A stretch of DNA of 64,000 nucleotides from Cloeon dipterum (taxonomy: Eukaryota > Arthropoda > Insecta > Ephemeroptera > Baetidae): positions 20,357,681 to 20,421,680 of the forward strand of contig NC_088786.1 of the NCBI RefSeq assembly GCF_949628265.1, read 5' to 3'. Positions 47,997-60,443 of the stretch are shown here, piece by piece. Below the pieces are notes generated by a model. It was not told the DNA's origin and made no database searches. It worked only from the letters and a program-made list of their open reading frames with translations. Each line of letters begins with the position of its first letter. The stretch's first letter is position 1. Position numbers and translations under genes: made by a program.

Positions 47997-50900
47997 ATGC
48001 GTGCGCCAATTAACCAGCAGCCCAGGAGGCAATTCGTGGTTTCCGGTTCTGGGCAGATTGTTCAAGGACCAAACCAGCAACAGGTAAAACCACTCGAACC
48101 TTTTGATCCTGACGTCATTTTTAATCAATAAAAACTAAACACCCTGTCACCCTGTCAAATATATTTTTCATGATTTCATAATTTCAAATCACTCTTTCAA
48201 AAAAAGAAAAATTAAAAATAATTTGTACTCTTACTTGCCTTTCCTGTTCAAGTTCAAGTCGAATTAATCTTTTTTGTTCAGTTTCGAATGGGACGTGTGT
48301 TCCAGGTTGTGAGCGGCGTTCCCGTGGTCGGCTCACCTCTCCAGGCGGGCATCAGGCTGATGGGCAGTCAGGGTAGCCCGCGCCCCATTCTCAACCCTGA
48401 GCATGTGGGTCGGCCGGTCGTACAGAGCAGGCCCGCGGGCGAACCCTTAGTCCGGCCGGGGCAGGCCACAACGGTGGCCACCTCTTCGAATGCGGCGGCC
48501 AGCCTTCTCAGGCCTGTGGCCGTCGCGCAGCAAACGCCGCCGCTGCTGCCGAGGCCGCTTCCCTCGACTCCCGCACCTTCCACTGTTGTCAACGTTCCAG
48601 CAAGGTAAAGTGAACTCGCAATTTCAGTTTATTATTCAAAATAAATGTAAAACTATTATTTAATTCATTTTTTCAGTTAAATTATTTTAATAAAAAAATG
48701 AACGTGCGGTCATTAAAAGTTTAGAAATATCTGATGGGGTTAGATCGTCAAAAGTATTGTATCGTGAAACACTTCTGAATTAAATAAATATTATATTAGA
48801 GCTAAGAAATACTCCCAATTTTTCCGTTTGCGCGGGAACTGATTAAAAATGGTTTGAAAACAAACATAATTTAAGATTTTCGCTAAAATATTTATTTTCA
48901 CTTGAGGCTGTTTATCCAGTTTAAAAATTTAAAACGGAAGTACTCTTACATGCTTGGAAAAATCTTTTAATTGCGTTTAAAATATGTATTAGAACATTTT
49001 TAAAAATATCGGTCGATGCCTTTTGCACTGGAAATGGCATGGACCGACAGAGCTGTCCTTGATCCGACCGCAAAATTAAACATTCCCGAGAGGTCTCAGC
49101 GTCACCATAGCGCCATGTAGCATGGAAAAATAACAAAATTTTCATTACTACAATTATACAATCAATACAATTAAATTTAAAACGTTACTGTAAATTCGAA
49201 ATTTTTTATTATGAATTGACGCTGAATCTTGTTAGAATAATAAAAAAAGGATTTTTTATGCAACTGATTTTTTATTATTCTACATGGAATTAATAATATA
49301 TTGCAATTTCTTTACAAGGTTCAACTGATCTTAGGAAATAGATACGAAAATGAAAAAAAATATCTCAGGTCCATTATTTTCCAGATTGTAAGTTATTTTT
49401 AATGATTTTTTCAAAAAAACATTTCTTAAAACATTTCTTATATATGTTCATACACATCTATCTCCTTGGCTTTCGTTGGTATAAAACGATTTCTCAGTTT
49501 GTTTACTGCGTCACAACGTTGTAAAAATTAAAAACAAAAGTAAACCTACGTCTTAGTTTCGTAATTTGTCTTTTAGTCAATCACATCCATTTGGCTACCG
49601 TTCTGCATATATCCTAAATTCAGTAAGAAATATCGTCAAGGATCCGACAGTTCTTTATGGCTGGGGTAACGGTATTTCTGGCCTTTTATTGATCCTAATC
49701 TCTGCTATCCTTACACACTATCAAATTCAGTATCTGGGAAAACAACACTATATATATAGTGGCCTCTTTAAGTATATTGGTAAACATTTTTTCCATTTTG
49801 TTTTTTCAGAAAAAGGCTGTACTCTGGGTCTGGTGAAAACGACGAGCCCCCGAACAAAAAGAAGAAGGTACTTGCTCACAAAACTAAAGCCATCCAATCT
49901 TTGAAGGACACCTTCAATGATATTATCTCCGAATTGTATTTCTTAAAAGTGAGTACCATGTAAACCATCAGAATTAAAAAGCAAGCATTGAATTTCCGTT
50001 ATGCTTAGACTGGAGGCAATATTATGGACTACCATGTCTTCTGTAAAAGACCGTCGTTGCAATTTAATGAGTTCACCAAAACTCACAAACTGGACGAGAA
50101 TGAACCAGTGAGTGAACTTGCGACTAGCACGCCCGAGACAAAATCCTCGATGCCCTCTCAATCCTCGGATGCAAGTAAGTCCGCAGAATTATTTTTAATT
50201 TTAGCATTATCCTGCCTTTATTTTATTATTTTGAAGGACCTTCCCCACTGACTCGTTTTGCCCCAGTCAAGGTACAAGCCATCTCATCTAAGCAAGTGCA
50301 GAGCGTGTCGTCATCGAGTCTGACAGATTCCGCCTCCAGCAGTCAGCAAAGCAAGATGGCAGAGAAGGCGAAACAGGCAAGCAGCCTTTCCCACTAAAAT
50401 GTCATCAAATTTAATGACCATTTTTAATTCCAGGAAGCGTATATAATGCAGAGAATAAGCTCACTGCAGAAGGATGGTTTGTGGTCAGAGAAGAGGCTTC
50501 CCAAGCAGCAGGAACCACCTCGGGCCAAAGCTCATTGGGACTATGTGCTCGAGGAAATGATTTGGCTGTCAGCCGACTTCGCGCAGGAGAGAAAATGGAA
50601 GAAGAACGCAGCTAAAAAGGTATCTATATTTCCTGGGGGGATGGTACCTTGCAAAACGGGTTGGTAGGTAGGAAATAAGACTAATCAATTGGTGGGTAAA
50701 TTTAGATGTTCAGTAAAAATTAAGAATCTCCCACAAGGGCTAGTTCCGGGCTTTGAAAATTTTTAACAGGTAATAATTGTAGAGTAAAAAAACATTATTC
50801 TGAAAGCTGAGTTCTCTTGCATAATTTTCATAATTTTAAAAAATAAAATGGAAATTTATTTATGATAATAATTGAGCTGCAATACCAGGCAGTCAGCTCA

Positions 50901-53900
50901 GAAAATTTTAAAAACTTGTTCTCTAACCTTTAATGAGCCATTAGCCAATTTCCTGTCAAAAGTCTTGAATGACTCATCAATCGAGTAGAGTCTACCTGAT
51001 TGAATGTTATTAATTATGTTTTTAATTTTCCGCAGTGTGCCAAAATGGTCCAGAAGCATTTCCAGGATAAACAGATTCAAGCGCAGAGAGCAGAAAAGAG
51101 CGAGGAGCTGCGGTTAAAGAAGATCGCAGCATTTATCGCGAAAGAGGTGCGTAACTTCTGGAACGACATCTCCCGCATTGTGGAGCACAAGAACAAGGCA
51201 CTGCTAGAAGAAAAGAAGCGGAAGGCGCTGGACCAACACCTCAGCTTCATTGTGGACCAGACGGAGAAGTATTCTTCTCAGCTTGCCAAGGAGATGGGCA
51301 GGCCGGAGCTGCAAGAATTCAACTCGGTAGCAGGCAGCCTCGCGTCAGACGAACACGGTCCAAACTCAGACGTCGAGTTCGAGCCAAACGCCAGTTCTGA
51401 TGACGACGAGGAGACGATCGCCAGGGCTGAGGGCCAGGTCGAGGAGAAGGAGCAGACTGAGGAGGTGAAACTACTGGAGCAAGAGTCCACCCTCCCCCTC
51501 GACGATGTCATCAACATGCTGCCCCCTGAAGTGCGTGACGCCATCATGCAGGGCAAGATGGCCACACTGGACACCAATGAGTCTAAAGAAGATGACGATG
51601 AGCAGGTGAATAACACTACATTAATTAGGAAACTCAGAGGATTCAACGTTTTAGTTCAGGTGAAATTAATTGGTTTCAACAACTCCACCTGGGGAAATTT
51701 TTATTTAATTGGTTTCACCATAAACCAAGTGTCAAACCCCAAACCAAAATATAAATAATTAGCCCTATTTTTCAATATTTTTGGCTTACAGTTATGAGTT
51801 AAGATGTACTAAATTACTTGGAATCTAAATTTTGAACTATGAAATAATAAGCTCAGATAATATTAAATTATTTCCCACTATAACTCATTGGACCAGTGCT
51901 GCACATGCCTGTTCCTCAAATAGCTGGGAAAAATAAAATTGCTCGAAAAACGCTGAGTGTGCACTATTGCATCATTTGGTACCGATCTAGCAAACAATTT
52001 GTTTCATTTAGGAGTACCATATTTCGCTGTATAAAATGATAAGTCACATATATCCCTCAAATTATTATGTTGAGATAAAAGTGTGGTCTCAAACGTAACT
52101 ATTTTCTTTTCTAGGATGGAAAGGATGACGATGACGACTTTGAAAGTGCACAAAGCTCTTCAGATGATGAAGAGACGATTCAGGAACAAGAGAAAGAAGA
52201 GGAACACGTCGATCACAAGAAAGAACTAAAGGAGCTTGAGGTAAATTAATTTCCCTTCAAAAAATATTTAATTTCTAATCTTGCTTGATTTTTGTATTTC
52301 AGGACGACAATAATCTTACGGTTGAAGAATTGCGGGCAAAGTACGCATCTGTTCCCAGCTCAGATACAACAGAATCAATGGAAGTTGAGGAGTGTGTGGA
52401 TTCTGATGACGAGGACGATAATGGTTATATTTAGTTCTCTAGAATTTTACATGAAGATCATTGCGGTGATTTACAGATGAAGATATGTCCGAGTCTGTAG
52501 AAACTGGTGACAAGTCGAGCGCAGAGGAAGATGAAGAAGTGAGCGATGAAGAGGATGATGACGAAGATGAGGGAGCGGAGGAGGAAGAACCAGAAGAGGA
52601 AAAAGGCACTGACCTTAAGAGTCTCATAGAAAATTCTGAAATGACTGATGTTGACCGTCTCGCTCACACTGCAGAAGAGTACCAGCCCAAAGGCTATACT
52701 CTGTCCTCAACCAAGGTAATTTCTTTAACCGAACTCTTCTAACTTTTGCTAGGACTGATTATTAATTTATAACGATTTTTTAGGTTGAAACCAAAGTTCC
52801 ATTCCTGTTGAAACATGGCTTGCGCGAGTACCAGCATGTAGGCCTTGAGTGGTTGGCAACCATGTACAACAAGAACCTGAACGGAATCCTGGCTGACGAA
52901 ATGGGCCTTGGTAAAACAATCCAAACTATAGCGCTACTGGCGCATCTTGCGTGCGAGAAAGGCACATGGGGTCCACATTTGATTGTGGTGCCCACATCTG
53001 TGATGCTCAACTGGGAGATGGAGTTTAAAAAGTGGTGTCCTGCGTTCAAGATCCTCACCTACTATGGCTCGCAGAAGGAGAGGAAGGCCAAGAGGACAGG
53101 TCAGTATTGAATTTTTACAATATTTTAAAAGAGAACCCTGGGTACATTCCGCTGTGATGTAGAAATTTCTTGCCTCAATTATGTTTCCCTTTCGTCATAT
53201 TTGCATGGACCACCAGTCGTAAATTTTCAATTTAGCAATGTTTTTTATTAATGGGCTGAACAAAATTTTGAGGAAAAACTTTACAAAATCCGTTTTTGTT
53301 CAACCGTGATGATTTATATTACAAAGATTCCCCGTGACGAGATAAATCGATTGATTAACTACTTCAAATTTGCTGTACAGGTTGGACAAGAGAGAATGCA
53401 TTCCACGTATGTATAACGTCGTACAAGCTTGTGATCCAAGACCATCAAAGCTTCCGGCGAAAGAAGTGGGTTTACTTCATTCTTGATGAAGCTCAGAACA
53501 TAAAAAATTTTAAGTCACAACGGTGGCAGCTGCTGCTCAACTTCCAGTCGCAAAGGTGTGTCCTCCCATCTTGTCCTCAATTCGTACTGAATGTAAATCT
53601 CCTTTCCTCTCATCAAGGCGGTTGTTGTTGACCGGGACGCCGCTGCAAAATAATCTGATGGAGTTGTGGTCGCTGATGCACTTTCTGATGCCCCATGTAT
53701 TTGAGTCTCACAAGGACTTCCGCGAGTGGTTTTCCAACCCGCTGACGGGCATGATCGAGGGTAACAACGAGTTCAACGAGAACGTGCTTAAACGGCTGCA
53801 TAAGGTGCTGCGGCCCTTTTTGCTTCGACGACTGAAGAGTGAGGTTGAGAAGCAGATGCCCAAGAAGTATGAGCACATTGTCATGTGCCGCCTGTCCAAG

Positions 53901-56900
53901 CGCCAGCGATACCTCTACGACGATTTCATGTCCAGAGCAAAGTAAGGCGATATTTTATTAAACTCAATTAATTAGCCAGAATCTACTGTTCAAATAATTA
54001 CCTAATATAATATAGCAATCTTGATTTTTTAAACTTAAAAACAACCCTAGCCAAGATATTTTTTAATATTGATATATGTATATTGATAAAACTTAGAGTG
54101 AAATGACATAAATAATGTGATAAATTAAGGTGGATCTTAAGTTGGCCGATTTGTTTCTGACAGGACGAGAGAAACTCTAGCTAGCGGCAATTTGCTCAGC
54201 GTCATCAATGTCTTGATGCAGCTGAGGAAGGTGTGCAACCATCCAAACTTGTTTGAAGTCCGGCCGATCATTTCTCCCTTCCAAATGGAGGGCATCGACC
54301 TGCACATTCCGTCGCTCGTCTATCATGCTCTTGATTACAACCACATAAAGGTAAAATGTCCTCTTACAGTTTAACTGAACTGGACTTAAAAACAAAAGTA
54401 TTTTAAATATATTTCTAATGTGTCATTTTTTGATTGTTTTAAAGGACATTGATCTGGCTGCTGTTAATCTATTGCGAATAAATTTTGAGTATACGACGAC
54501 AGCCTATGTTGCGCACAGGGTAAAGCGGTACGCGACTAATAAAAGAACGATAGAGGAAATTGACCAGATGCCTGAGCCACCGCCACCCACCCCGCAGGGC
54601 AAGATTAAGCTGAACGTGCGAGCAAATCCGTCCATCCAGCCCAAACCTGTTTCCGTCACTCAGGTATTGCCATTTTTATCGTTTCTGTTCCTACCCGCGG
54701 TTCAGTTTGTATACAATTTCACTATGCATACTTAAACTACAGATCAAAGGGAGAGTCTTCTGACTATCAGAAAAATTCCCTAGATTTAATAATTTGGCCA
54801 GGAAATTGGCTAATGGCTCATGAACTGTTTTAAAAAATCCTGAGCTGACTACTAGGTCATTAAGATCCATTTTTGCCGAAATTACTTTATTTTTTTATTC
54901 CCAATAAAGTTTGTTGTTTCAGGAATAAAAATAACACGGAAGAAATTTACTGTAAAATAGTAAATTTCAACAGTTTGCACAATATGTTAAAATTTTTGCT
55001 CAAGAATTAATCAATAACTACTTAAAAACTTGGATTACCCTTTTGGATTATTTCAAGTTTATTTCTGAAATGTCAAATAATATGACCCACCGATCGATTT
55101 GTCTCTTTGAACAGGCTACAAACAGTATTTCAGCTAAAGTTGGCAAAAAAAAAATCAATCTAAACATTTTGACCTTTTTCGATTCTAGAGCTCTAACTTC
55201 ATGTTAAAGGTGATGCCTGGGACGTCTCCCGTCTTTAAGCATGTGACTGTGAAAACTAATGGAGGCCAACCAGTGACGATCAAGCTGAAGACGAACAACG
55301 CTGGCACGCCTCTGCCCTTGCAAGTGTTCCAGAGCGCTGAGGGCGGTCTCAAGGCCCTGCAGGTGGCTCCGATGAACGTGGCTGGTTCTGCAGCCGTGCT
55401 TAAGACGGTGGCGCGGCCCGCCACCACTTACCCACAACTCGTGCAGACTGCTGAAGGGAAGTTGTTCATGACTGCGCAGCAGCCTGCTGGTGTATCTGGG
55501 GCTGCTCTGGCCGCCGGACGTCCCGTGCTCAGGGTACCGCCCATGCAAGCTAAGGTTACAACACCTCTCGTCTGCAAGCCTAAGGAAGCCGGCGCCCCTG
55601 TCGTCAGGTCGCCTGCCCAGATTTCGCTCTCTTCGCCCCGCAGCCTCGTCACTAATATGACCGACTCGGTGCGCATCGGCTTTGAAGCTCCCAAGCCTAA
55701 GTCGCAATTCTATCTGGTAAATAATATAGCTTTGTTTCTGTAAATTTTCTGACAGTTTTTTTTATTCGTCTATACTATCAGAAAAAATAGATACACAAAA
55801 TTTATGCCAACCCTTTTAATGTCTTAAGATTAATTTATTATATGTATTTGCATTTGTGCCTTCAATAGAATAATTTTAAGAGACATTTTCTTATGATTAA
55901 ATCCAACTAATTTGGATAATTGTCTGGCAGCAATCCAATCCTTCTCTAACCATTTTTATGCTCGTTATTATTTTTTAACGATAGCGATTGGTTTTGTCTT
56001 TCAGGACGACATTGAGAAGGCAAGAAAGCAGATGCGTAAGGACAAGCTGAACCTGCTGAGCCGGATCAACGCGTACCACAGCGAATCGTGCCCCCTGTTC
56101 GGGGAAGACCTGCTAGACTCGTGCGACATGGTGCACTCGTTTGCCAAACCAACCACCATGTTCTCACCATTCCACTGGAGGCAGAGCACGGGCCTAATCA
56201 ACTGCATGAAGGCGCAAGACGATATGCTCCAGAACGAACTCTGGGTCGTCACTAACCCGCTGCGTGACGCCATATACTCCCATGACGACAGGGTACAGCA
56301 GCTCTCTGACGTTATAAGCAGGTAAGACATATTATGGCTCATTGGATTATTTGAATTTGAATTAATAATTTAACGGAGCATTTATCAAAAATTAATACAA
56401 ACAGGCATTCTCATTTTCATAATAGTGGCCTCACAAAAGTTGCATTATTTCTATCACAGTTTAAAGAAATGGTAATATGCAAAATAGAAATCACGGTCAA
56501 TACAAATCCAGTCATCGGTCACATTTTTCTTTTCTTTTAATATTTTTACGTGCTTCAATGAGTATGGCTCATGTCTCATTTTGGATCTGCTTGAATCCAG
56601 ATTTGTACTGTTCGTTCCGGCGGTTAATGCGCCAGTGCCAAGAGTGCACGCATCACACGGACATCCATCTAAGCTGAGAACGGAGGCTCTGCGCGAAGAG
56701 GCTCTGTGCCATGAGCTGGTTCCGCGCTCCAAGTTGCTGCACCCTATAATCAACAACATGAGCACGCAGTTTCCAGATCCTAGACTGATTCAATACGATT
56801 GTGGTATGTGTACGGCCAGTTTACCAGTTTCTCTGGTTTAACACCCTCCTCAACGTAGGCAAACTACAAGTCCTAGACAAGCTGTTGAGAGAGTTGAAGA

Positions 56901-58774
56901 GTGGTGGACACCGGGTGCTGCTGTTCACCCAGATGACGCGGATGCTGGACGTCCTCGAGTCGTTCCTAAACTACCACGGATACATTTACCTTCGTCTTGA
57001 TGGCACCACCAAAGTCGACCAGCGAATGGTAGCTTTTCCCCCTATCACACTTATTAAATGTCAGGCGTGCTAATTTTCATTTATTTAGGTTCTCATGGAG
57101 AGATTCAACAATGACAAGCGCATTTTCGCGTTCATCCTATCTACAAGGTCAGGCGGCGTAGGCGTTAATTTGACCGGCGCGGACACAGTTATCTTCTATG
57201 ATAGTGACTGGAACCCAACAATGGACGCGCAGGCGCAGGACAGATGTCATCGTATCGGCCAGACCAGGGACGTTCACATTTACCGTCTTGTTAGTGAAAT
57301 GACCGTGGAGGAAAATATTCTGAAGAAAGCCAACCAGAAGCGGCTACTCGGAGACCTCGCCATCGAGGGTGGAAACTTCACCACCGCCTATTTCAAAAAC
57401 GTATGATTTACATCATTTTGAAATTGCATCGTTTAACTCTTATTTTACTTGCAGTCCACGATTCACGAGCTTTTCAACGTGAACGTGAGTGAGAGCAGCG
57501 CAGCAAGGCGAATGGCGGATGTGCTTGAACACACACAACAGCAGCCTGAAAGCATGCTCAAGGTCTACTCTTCGGATGACAACACGCAAGAGGTATCGTT
57601 GACTTACTTTTCTCCTACCAAAACTCTTTTCTTTGATAAATTGGAAACTCCTACATTTGTAGTGCACTTGTAAATACTTAATAAATATCAGCCATATTTG
57701 CAGGATGAGATGGTCACGAAAGACAAGACGGCTGTAAATAATTTGGAAAGCGTCTTGGCCGCGGCTGAGGATGAGTCGGATGTGATCGCGGCGAGAACAG
57801 CACGCGCAGAGGTGGCTGCCGAGCTTGAAGAGTTTGACGAGAACGTCAACATTGAGGAGAAACCGGAAACGGAAACTCTAAGCAAGGCGGAACAGGAGTT
57901 CCAGAATCTGGTTGTAAATGTAAGTTAATTTTTTTACCTAAGTACCATCAGTTACGTATTCTTCTAAAAGCTTTGAATTTTCTATTAGATATAGATTGAT
58001 TTGTCTCATGAAGGAAGACAAAATTTTACAAAGGTTTTTCAAAACTTGCCAATTTTAATGCAACTTTGTCTGACTCTAAAAATGCATTTAAGACATAATT
58101 TAAAGTTTGATAAATTGTTTATTATTACTTGCGGATTTTCAACCCTGCCCTCCAATCAGTGAATTATTAAAGATATAGTATAATTAAATAATTATGTATA
58201 AAATGCAGCATATATGTAGTAATAGCTGAGCAGCAGTTTAACATTTTTGTGTTTGGTGTTTTTGCAGTTGAATCCGGTGGAGCGGTACGCTCTAAAATGG
58301 GTGGAGCAGTCTGAGGCGTCCTCAGCGGCAGAGCAACTGGCGGCGACAGAGGCAGAGATGGAGCAGCAGAAAAGGGAGTGGGAGTTGCAAAGACTGAAGG
58401 CGGCCGAGGAGCAGCGGCTAGCGGAGGAGGCAGAGCAGATGACCGCCAGTCAGGACCTGCTGACGTACTCATCGCGCGATGCCAGAGCACAGGTTAATAG
58501 TTTGCCAAACAATAGTTGTGAACGCAGGGCGAGCCGGACGCATTCGGTGGCAGACAAAACCCCCGAGCCGGCTGCCTCGGACGAGAATATTCCGCGCACT
58601 AGGTCCAAGGGCAGGTTAAAAATTAATTTGTGGACACTGGACGAGAGTCCAATCGCGCCGAAGGTGATGAAAACCAGTTCGGCTAACAAGATGGCCTCCA
58701 AGGGCGCTGAAATGAACGGCGTGGCCAAGCGCAGATTGCAGCCCAAGCCGGGTCCCGGGGGCAAGTCTGCTTGA
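47997..58774 (+). CDS. dom: Domino, SWR1/EP400-type remodeler ATPase, short (B-like) form
   Basis: Predicted 1902-aa SNF2-family ATPase that exchanges H2A variants in chromatin (SRCAP/p400/Domino). Exons: 47997-48083, 48282-48604, 49810-49948, 50009-50174, 50237-50376, 50434-50619, 51036-51605, 52115-52240, 52303-52423, 52477-52715, 52784-53099, 53381-53555, 53618-53941, 54164-54350, 54445-54663, 55189-55716, 56005-56321, 56601-56803, 56859-57028, 57089-57400, 57455-57592, 57704-57919, 58268-58774; all are in frame. An HSA domain lies at about 315-390, acidic stretches at about 450-680, Walker A DEMGLGKT near 737-744, the DEAQ box near 840-843 (typical of the INO80/SWR1 class), [14 protein letters not shown] near 866, a roughly 450-residue insertion, then the second helicase lobe with [16 protein letters not shown] near 1531 and [11 protein letters not shown] near 1563. 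The last 93 residues, after the alternative donor at 58492, form a basic tail. The ATG at 47997 opens the first exon with coding signal; an upstream start is possible. Assigned to domino rather than to separate SRCAP or EP400 genes because of the second 3' end. Confidence 0.95.
50377..50433 (+). other. GC-AG intron in domino
   Basis: The exon ending AAACAG at 50376 is followed by GCAAGC, the standard context of the rare GC donor class. The acceptor is AG at 50432-50433. Using it keeps frame (K-Q then E-A-Y); no GT alternative nearby does so while preserving the HSA-proximal sequence. Confidence 0.75.
50885..50965 (-). repeat. Intronic repeat in inverted orientation, copy 1
   Basis: Its reverse complement contains TTGGCTAATGGCTCAT and CTGAGCTGACT, which also occur in order at about 54790-54850. 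The two copies lie in different domino introns in opposite orientation. Confidence 0.5.
53130..53340 (+). repeat. Intronic repeat, copy 1 (domino)
   Basis: Shares with about 63165-63380 the blocks GAACCCTGG-nnn-CATTC-GCT and TTGCCTCAA, in the same order and orientation, and a later CAACCGTGATGA/CAATCATGGTGA block. Probably an old interspersed repeat. Confidence 0.5.
54775..54855 (+). repeat. Intronic repeat in inverted orientation, copy 2
   Basis: Partner of about 50885-50965. Contains AGGAAATTGGCTAATGGCTC and CCTGAGCTGACTAC. Confidence 0.5.
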
Positions 58775-58870
58775 ACCTGCCGCCAGGGTTGCTGGCGATC
58801 AGTCCAGCGGTTGGCTCAGGGCAGACCTAACACACTGACTTACTGCGTGCCTAACTGACGAAATGACTAC

Positions 58871-58893
58871 GAGAGAGAGAGAGAGAGAGAGAG
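58871..58893. repeat. (GA)n in the domino-B 3' UTR
   Basis: About 11 GA units within the 3' UTR of the short domino transcript, upstream of its poly(A) signal. Confidence 0.9.
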
Positions 58894-59011
58894 CGAGAGA
58901 ATGAAAAGATGCACGCACTGACGAGGACTATCCCGCCTGTTTGTGTGCACATTTCTGTGGGAGAAGGGACACGGACGCGTTGCTTAGTTCCTACTTGTGT
59001 AAGCAGGATGC

Positions 59012-59017
59012 AATAAA
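59012..59017 (+). terminator. Poly(A) signal of short domino transcript
   Basis: AATAAA about 240 bp after the stop codon at 58774, followed by a GT-rich stretch as expected for a cleavage region. It marks the end of the B-like form. Confidence 0.75.
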
Positions 59018-59039
59018 AAGAGAGTGTTTGAAAACCATG

Positions 59040-60443
59040 TTCTCTGTGTCTTTCCTTGCCTCGTCATTACCAAATTAAATTGTCTCTCCAAGTTTGTCTA
59101 AAGCCGGGTTCGGATGGGAACGGTTTCAGTCTCAGTTTTGGTGTCAGTTTTGCTCCTCTCGTGTGCGCTTGGATTGGTATGGTGTTCGTTTGTCCCCAGT
59201 CATGTACCACGGTGGCACCAAAACTTGACCCAGCCCTACCACGCCAAGCTTGGAATTTAATTTGCGTAATGAGCAAGGAGTGACACAAAACACGAGAGCA
59301 AAACCTGTTGCATCCGGCACTGCTTACTCACTCCCAACAACTCAAATCAAAATGAACACAAATTTAGTCTTCTGAGTTATTTTGATAGTGTTAAAGAGTT
59401 CAAATATAAGCAGCATAATATTCAAGTTGATTTGAAGAATAGATTTGAAAATGAGTCATTGAAAACAAATTTTCTAACGCCTAACGCCCGTGATTTTCTA
59501 ACAGGTTAGTTATTAAGACAGTTAATTTTACACAATCTTGAGTGTCCAATTGGAGAAACAACCACTTTTTTTAATTTTAAACCATTTAAACCGTCTAAAA
59601 CTGCAAAAACTCTCCTTAAACTTATTTAATTGGCCAAAGACCTGAAAATTTAAAAAAAAATCCCGCCAGGAAATTTTGTCCCACGAATAAATTTTTGGTG
59701 GAGTTATGAGCCTGAAATTTTTGATCAATTAAATTTTTTGCACGTGCTAAAGTGGGGCTTTCTGTTATTTTTATACATAATATTTTGTCAGTATTTATTT
59801 CTTTTGGGTACAAATCCACCAAAGGAAATAAAAAGTTGCTACTATTGACGTTTCAAATTAATCACACATCCTCCTAACATGGAAAAACTCATGCCTTGCT
59901 CGTTTTGGTGGCATTCAAGAAGTAATAAAGAAAGGCAAAATGGAAATCAAGAAATTATACGATTAAAAATGGCGTCAATTCACACAGTTAGAGAAGAGAA
60001 ATTATCGTATTATATTATGTCTCATTTTTGCAGTTAGTGCAAATTAATATTTTTTCCTTAAAAATAAATACACATTTGATTCAATACTCCAATGAAACTG
60101 ACATTTTCATCAAAATTTCGACGTAAGATAAGTTTTATTAATGGTCCATTTTATTTTTGTCATATAAAGCACGCGCTTAGAATTTATAAATACAGTGTCA
60201 GTATTAAATTATTTCTAAATATAATGTAAAAAGTACTTCGTATTTACTGTTTAAGGAGCAAATTAGAAGGTTATTTTAAAAAATATATAGAGTTGATCTT
60301 TGTAGTTCTTTAATCACATTATATCATATTATTTTATTTATTGATGATTTAATTAAATCACCATGTTTCTCGCTACCTTTGATTACATTATTTTTAAGTG
60401 AAATGGTCAAAAAGAAAAAAGATTACACTGTCCACTTTTTCAG
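59040..60443 (+). other. Interval between domino-B end and domino-A exons
   Basis: For the long form this is part of an intron running from 58493 to 60443. It is AT-rich with no exon recognised; reading frames near 59056-59288 lack homology. Confidence 0.6.

Noticed and set aside
55204..55707. 167-aa minus-strand frame opposite domino
   Set aside because: Antisense shadow of a GC-rich domino exon (55189-55716) whose sense strand joins in frame at both ends.
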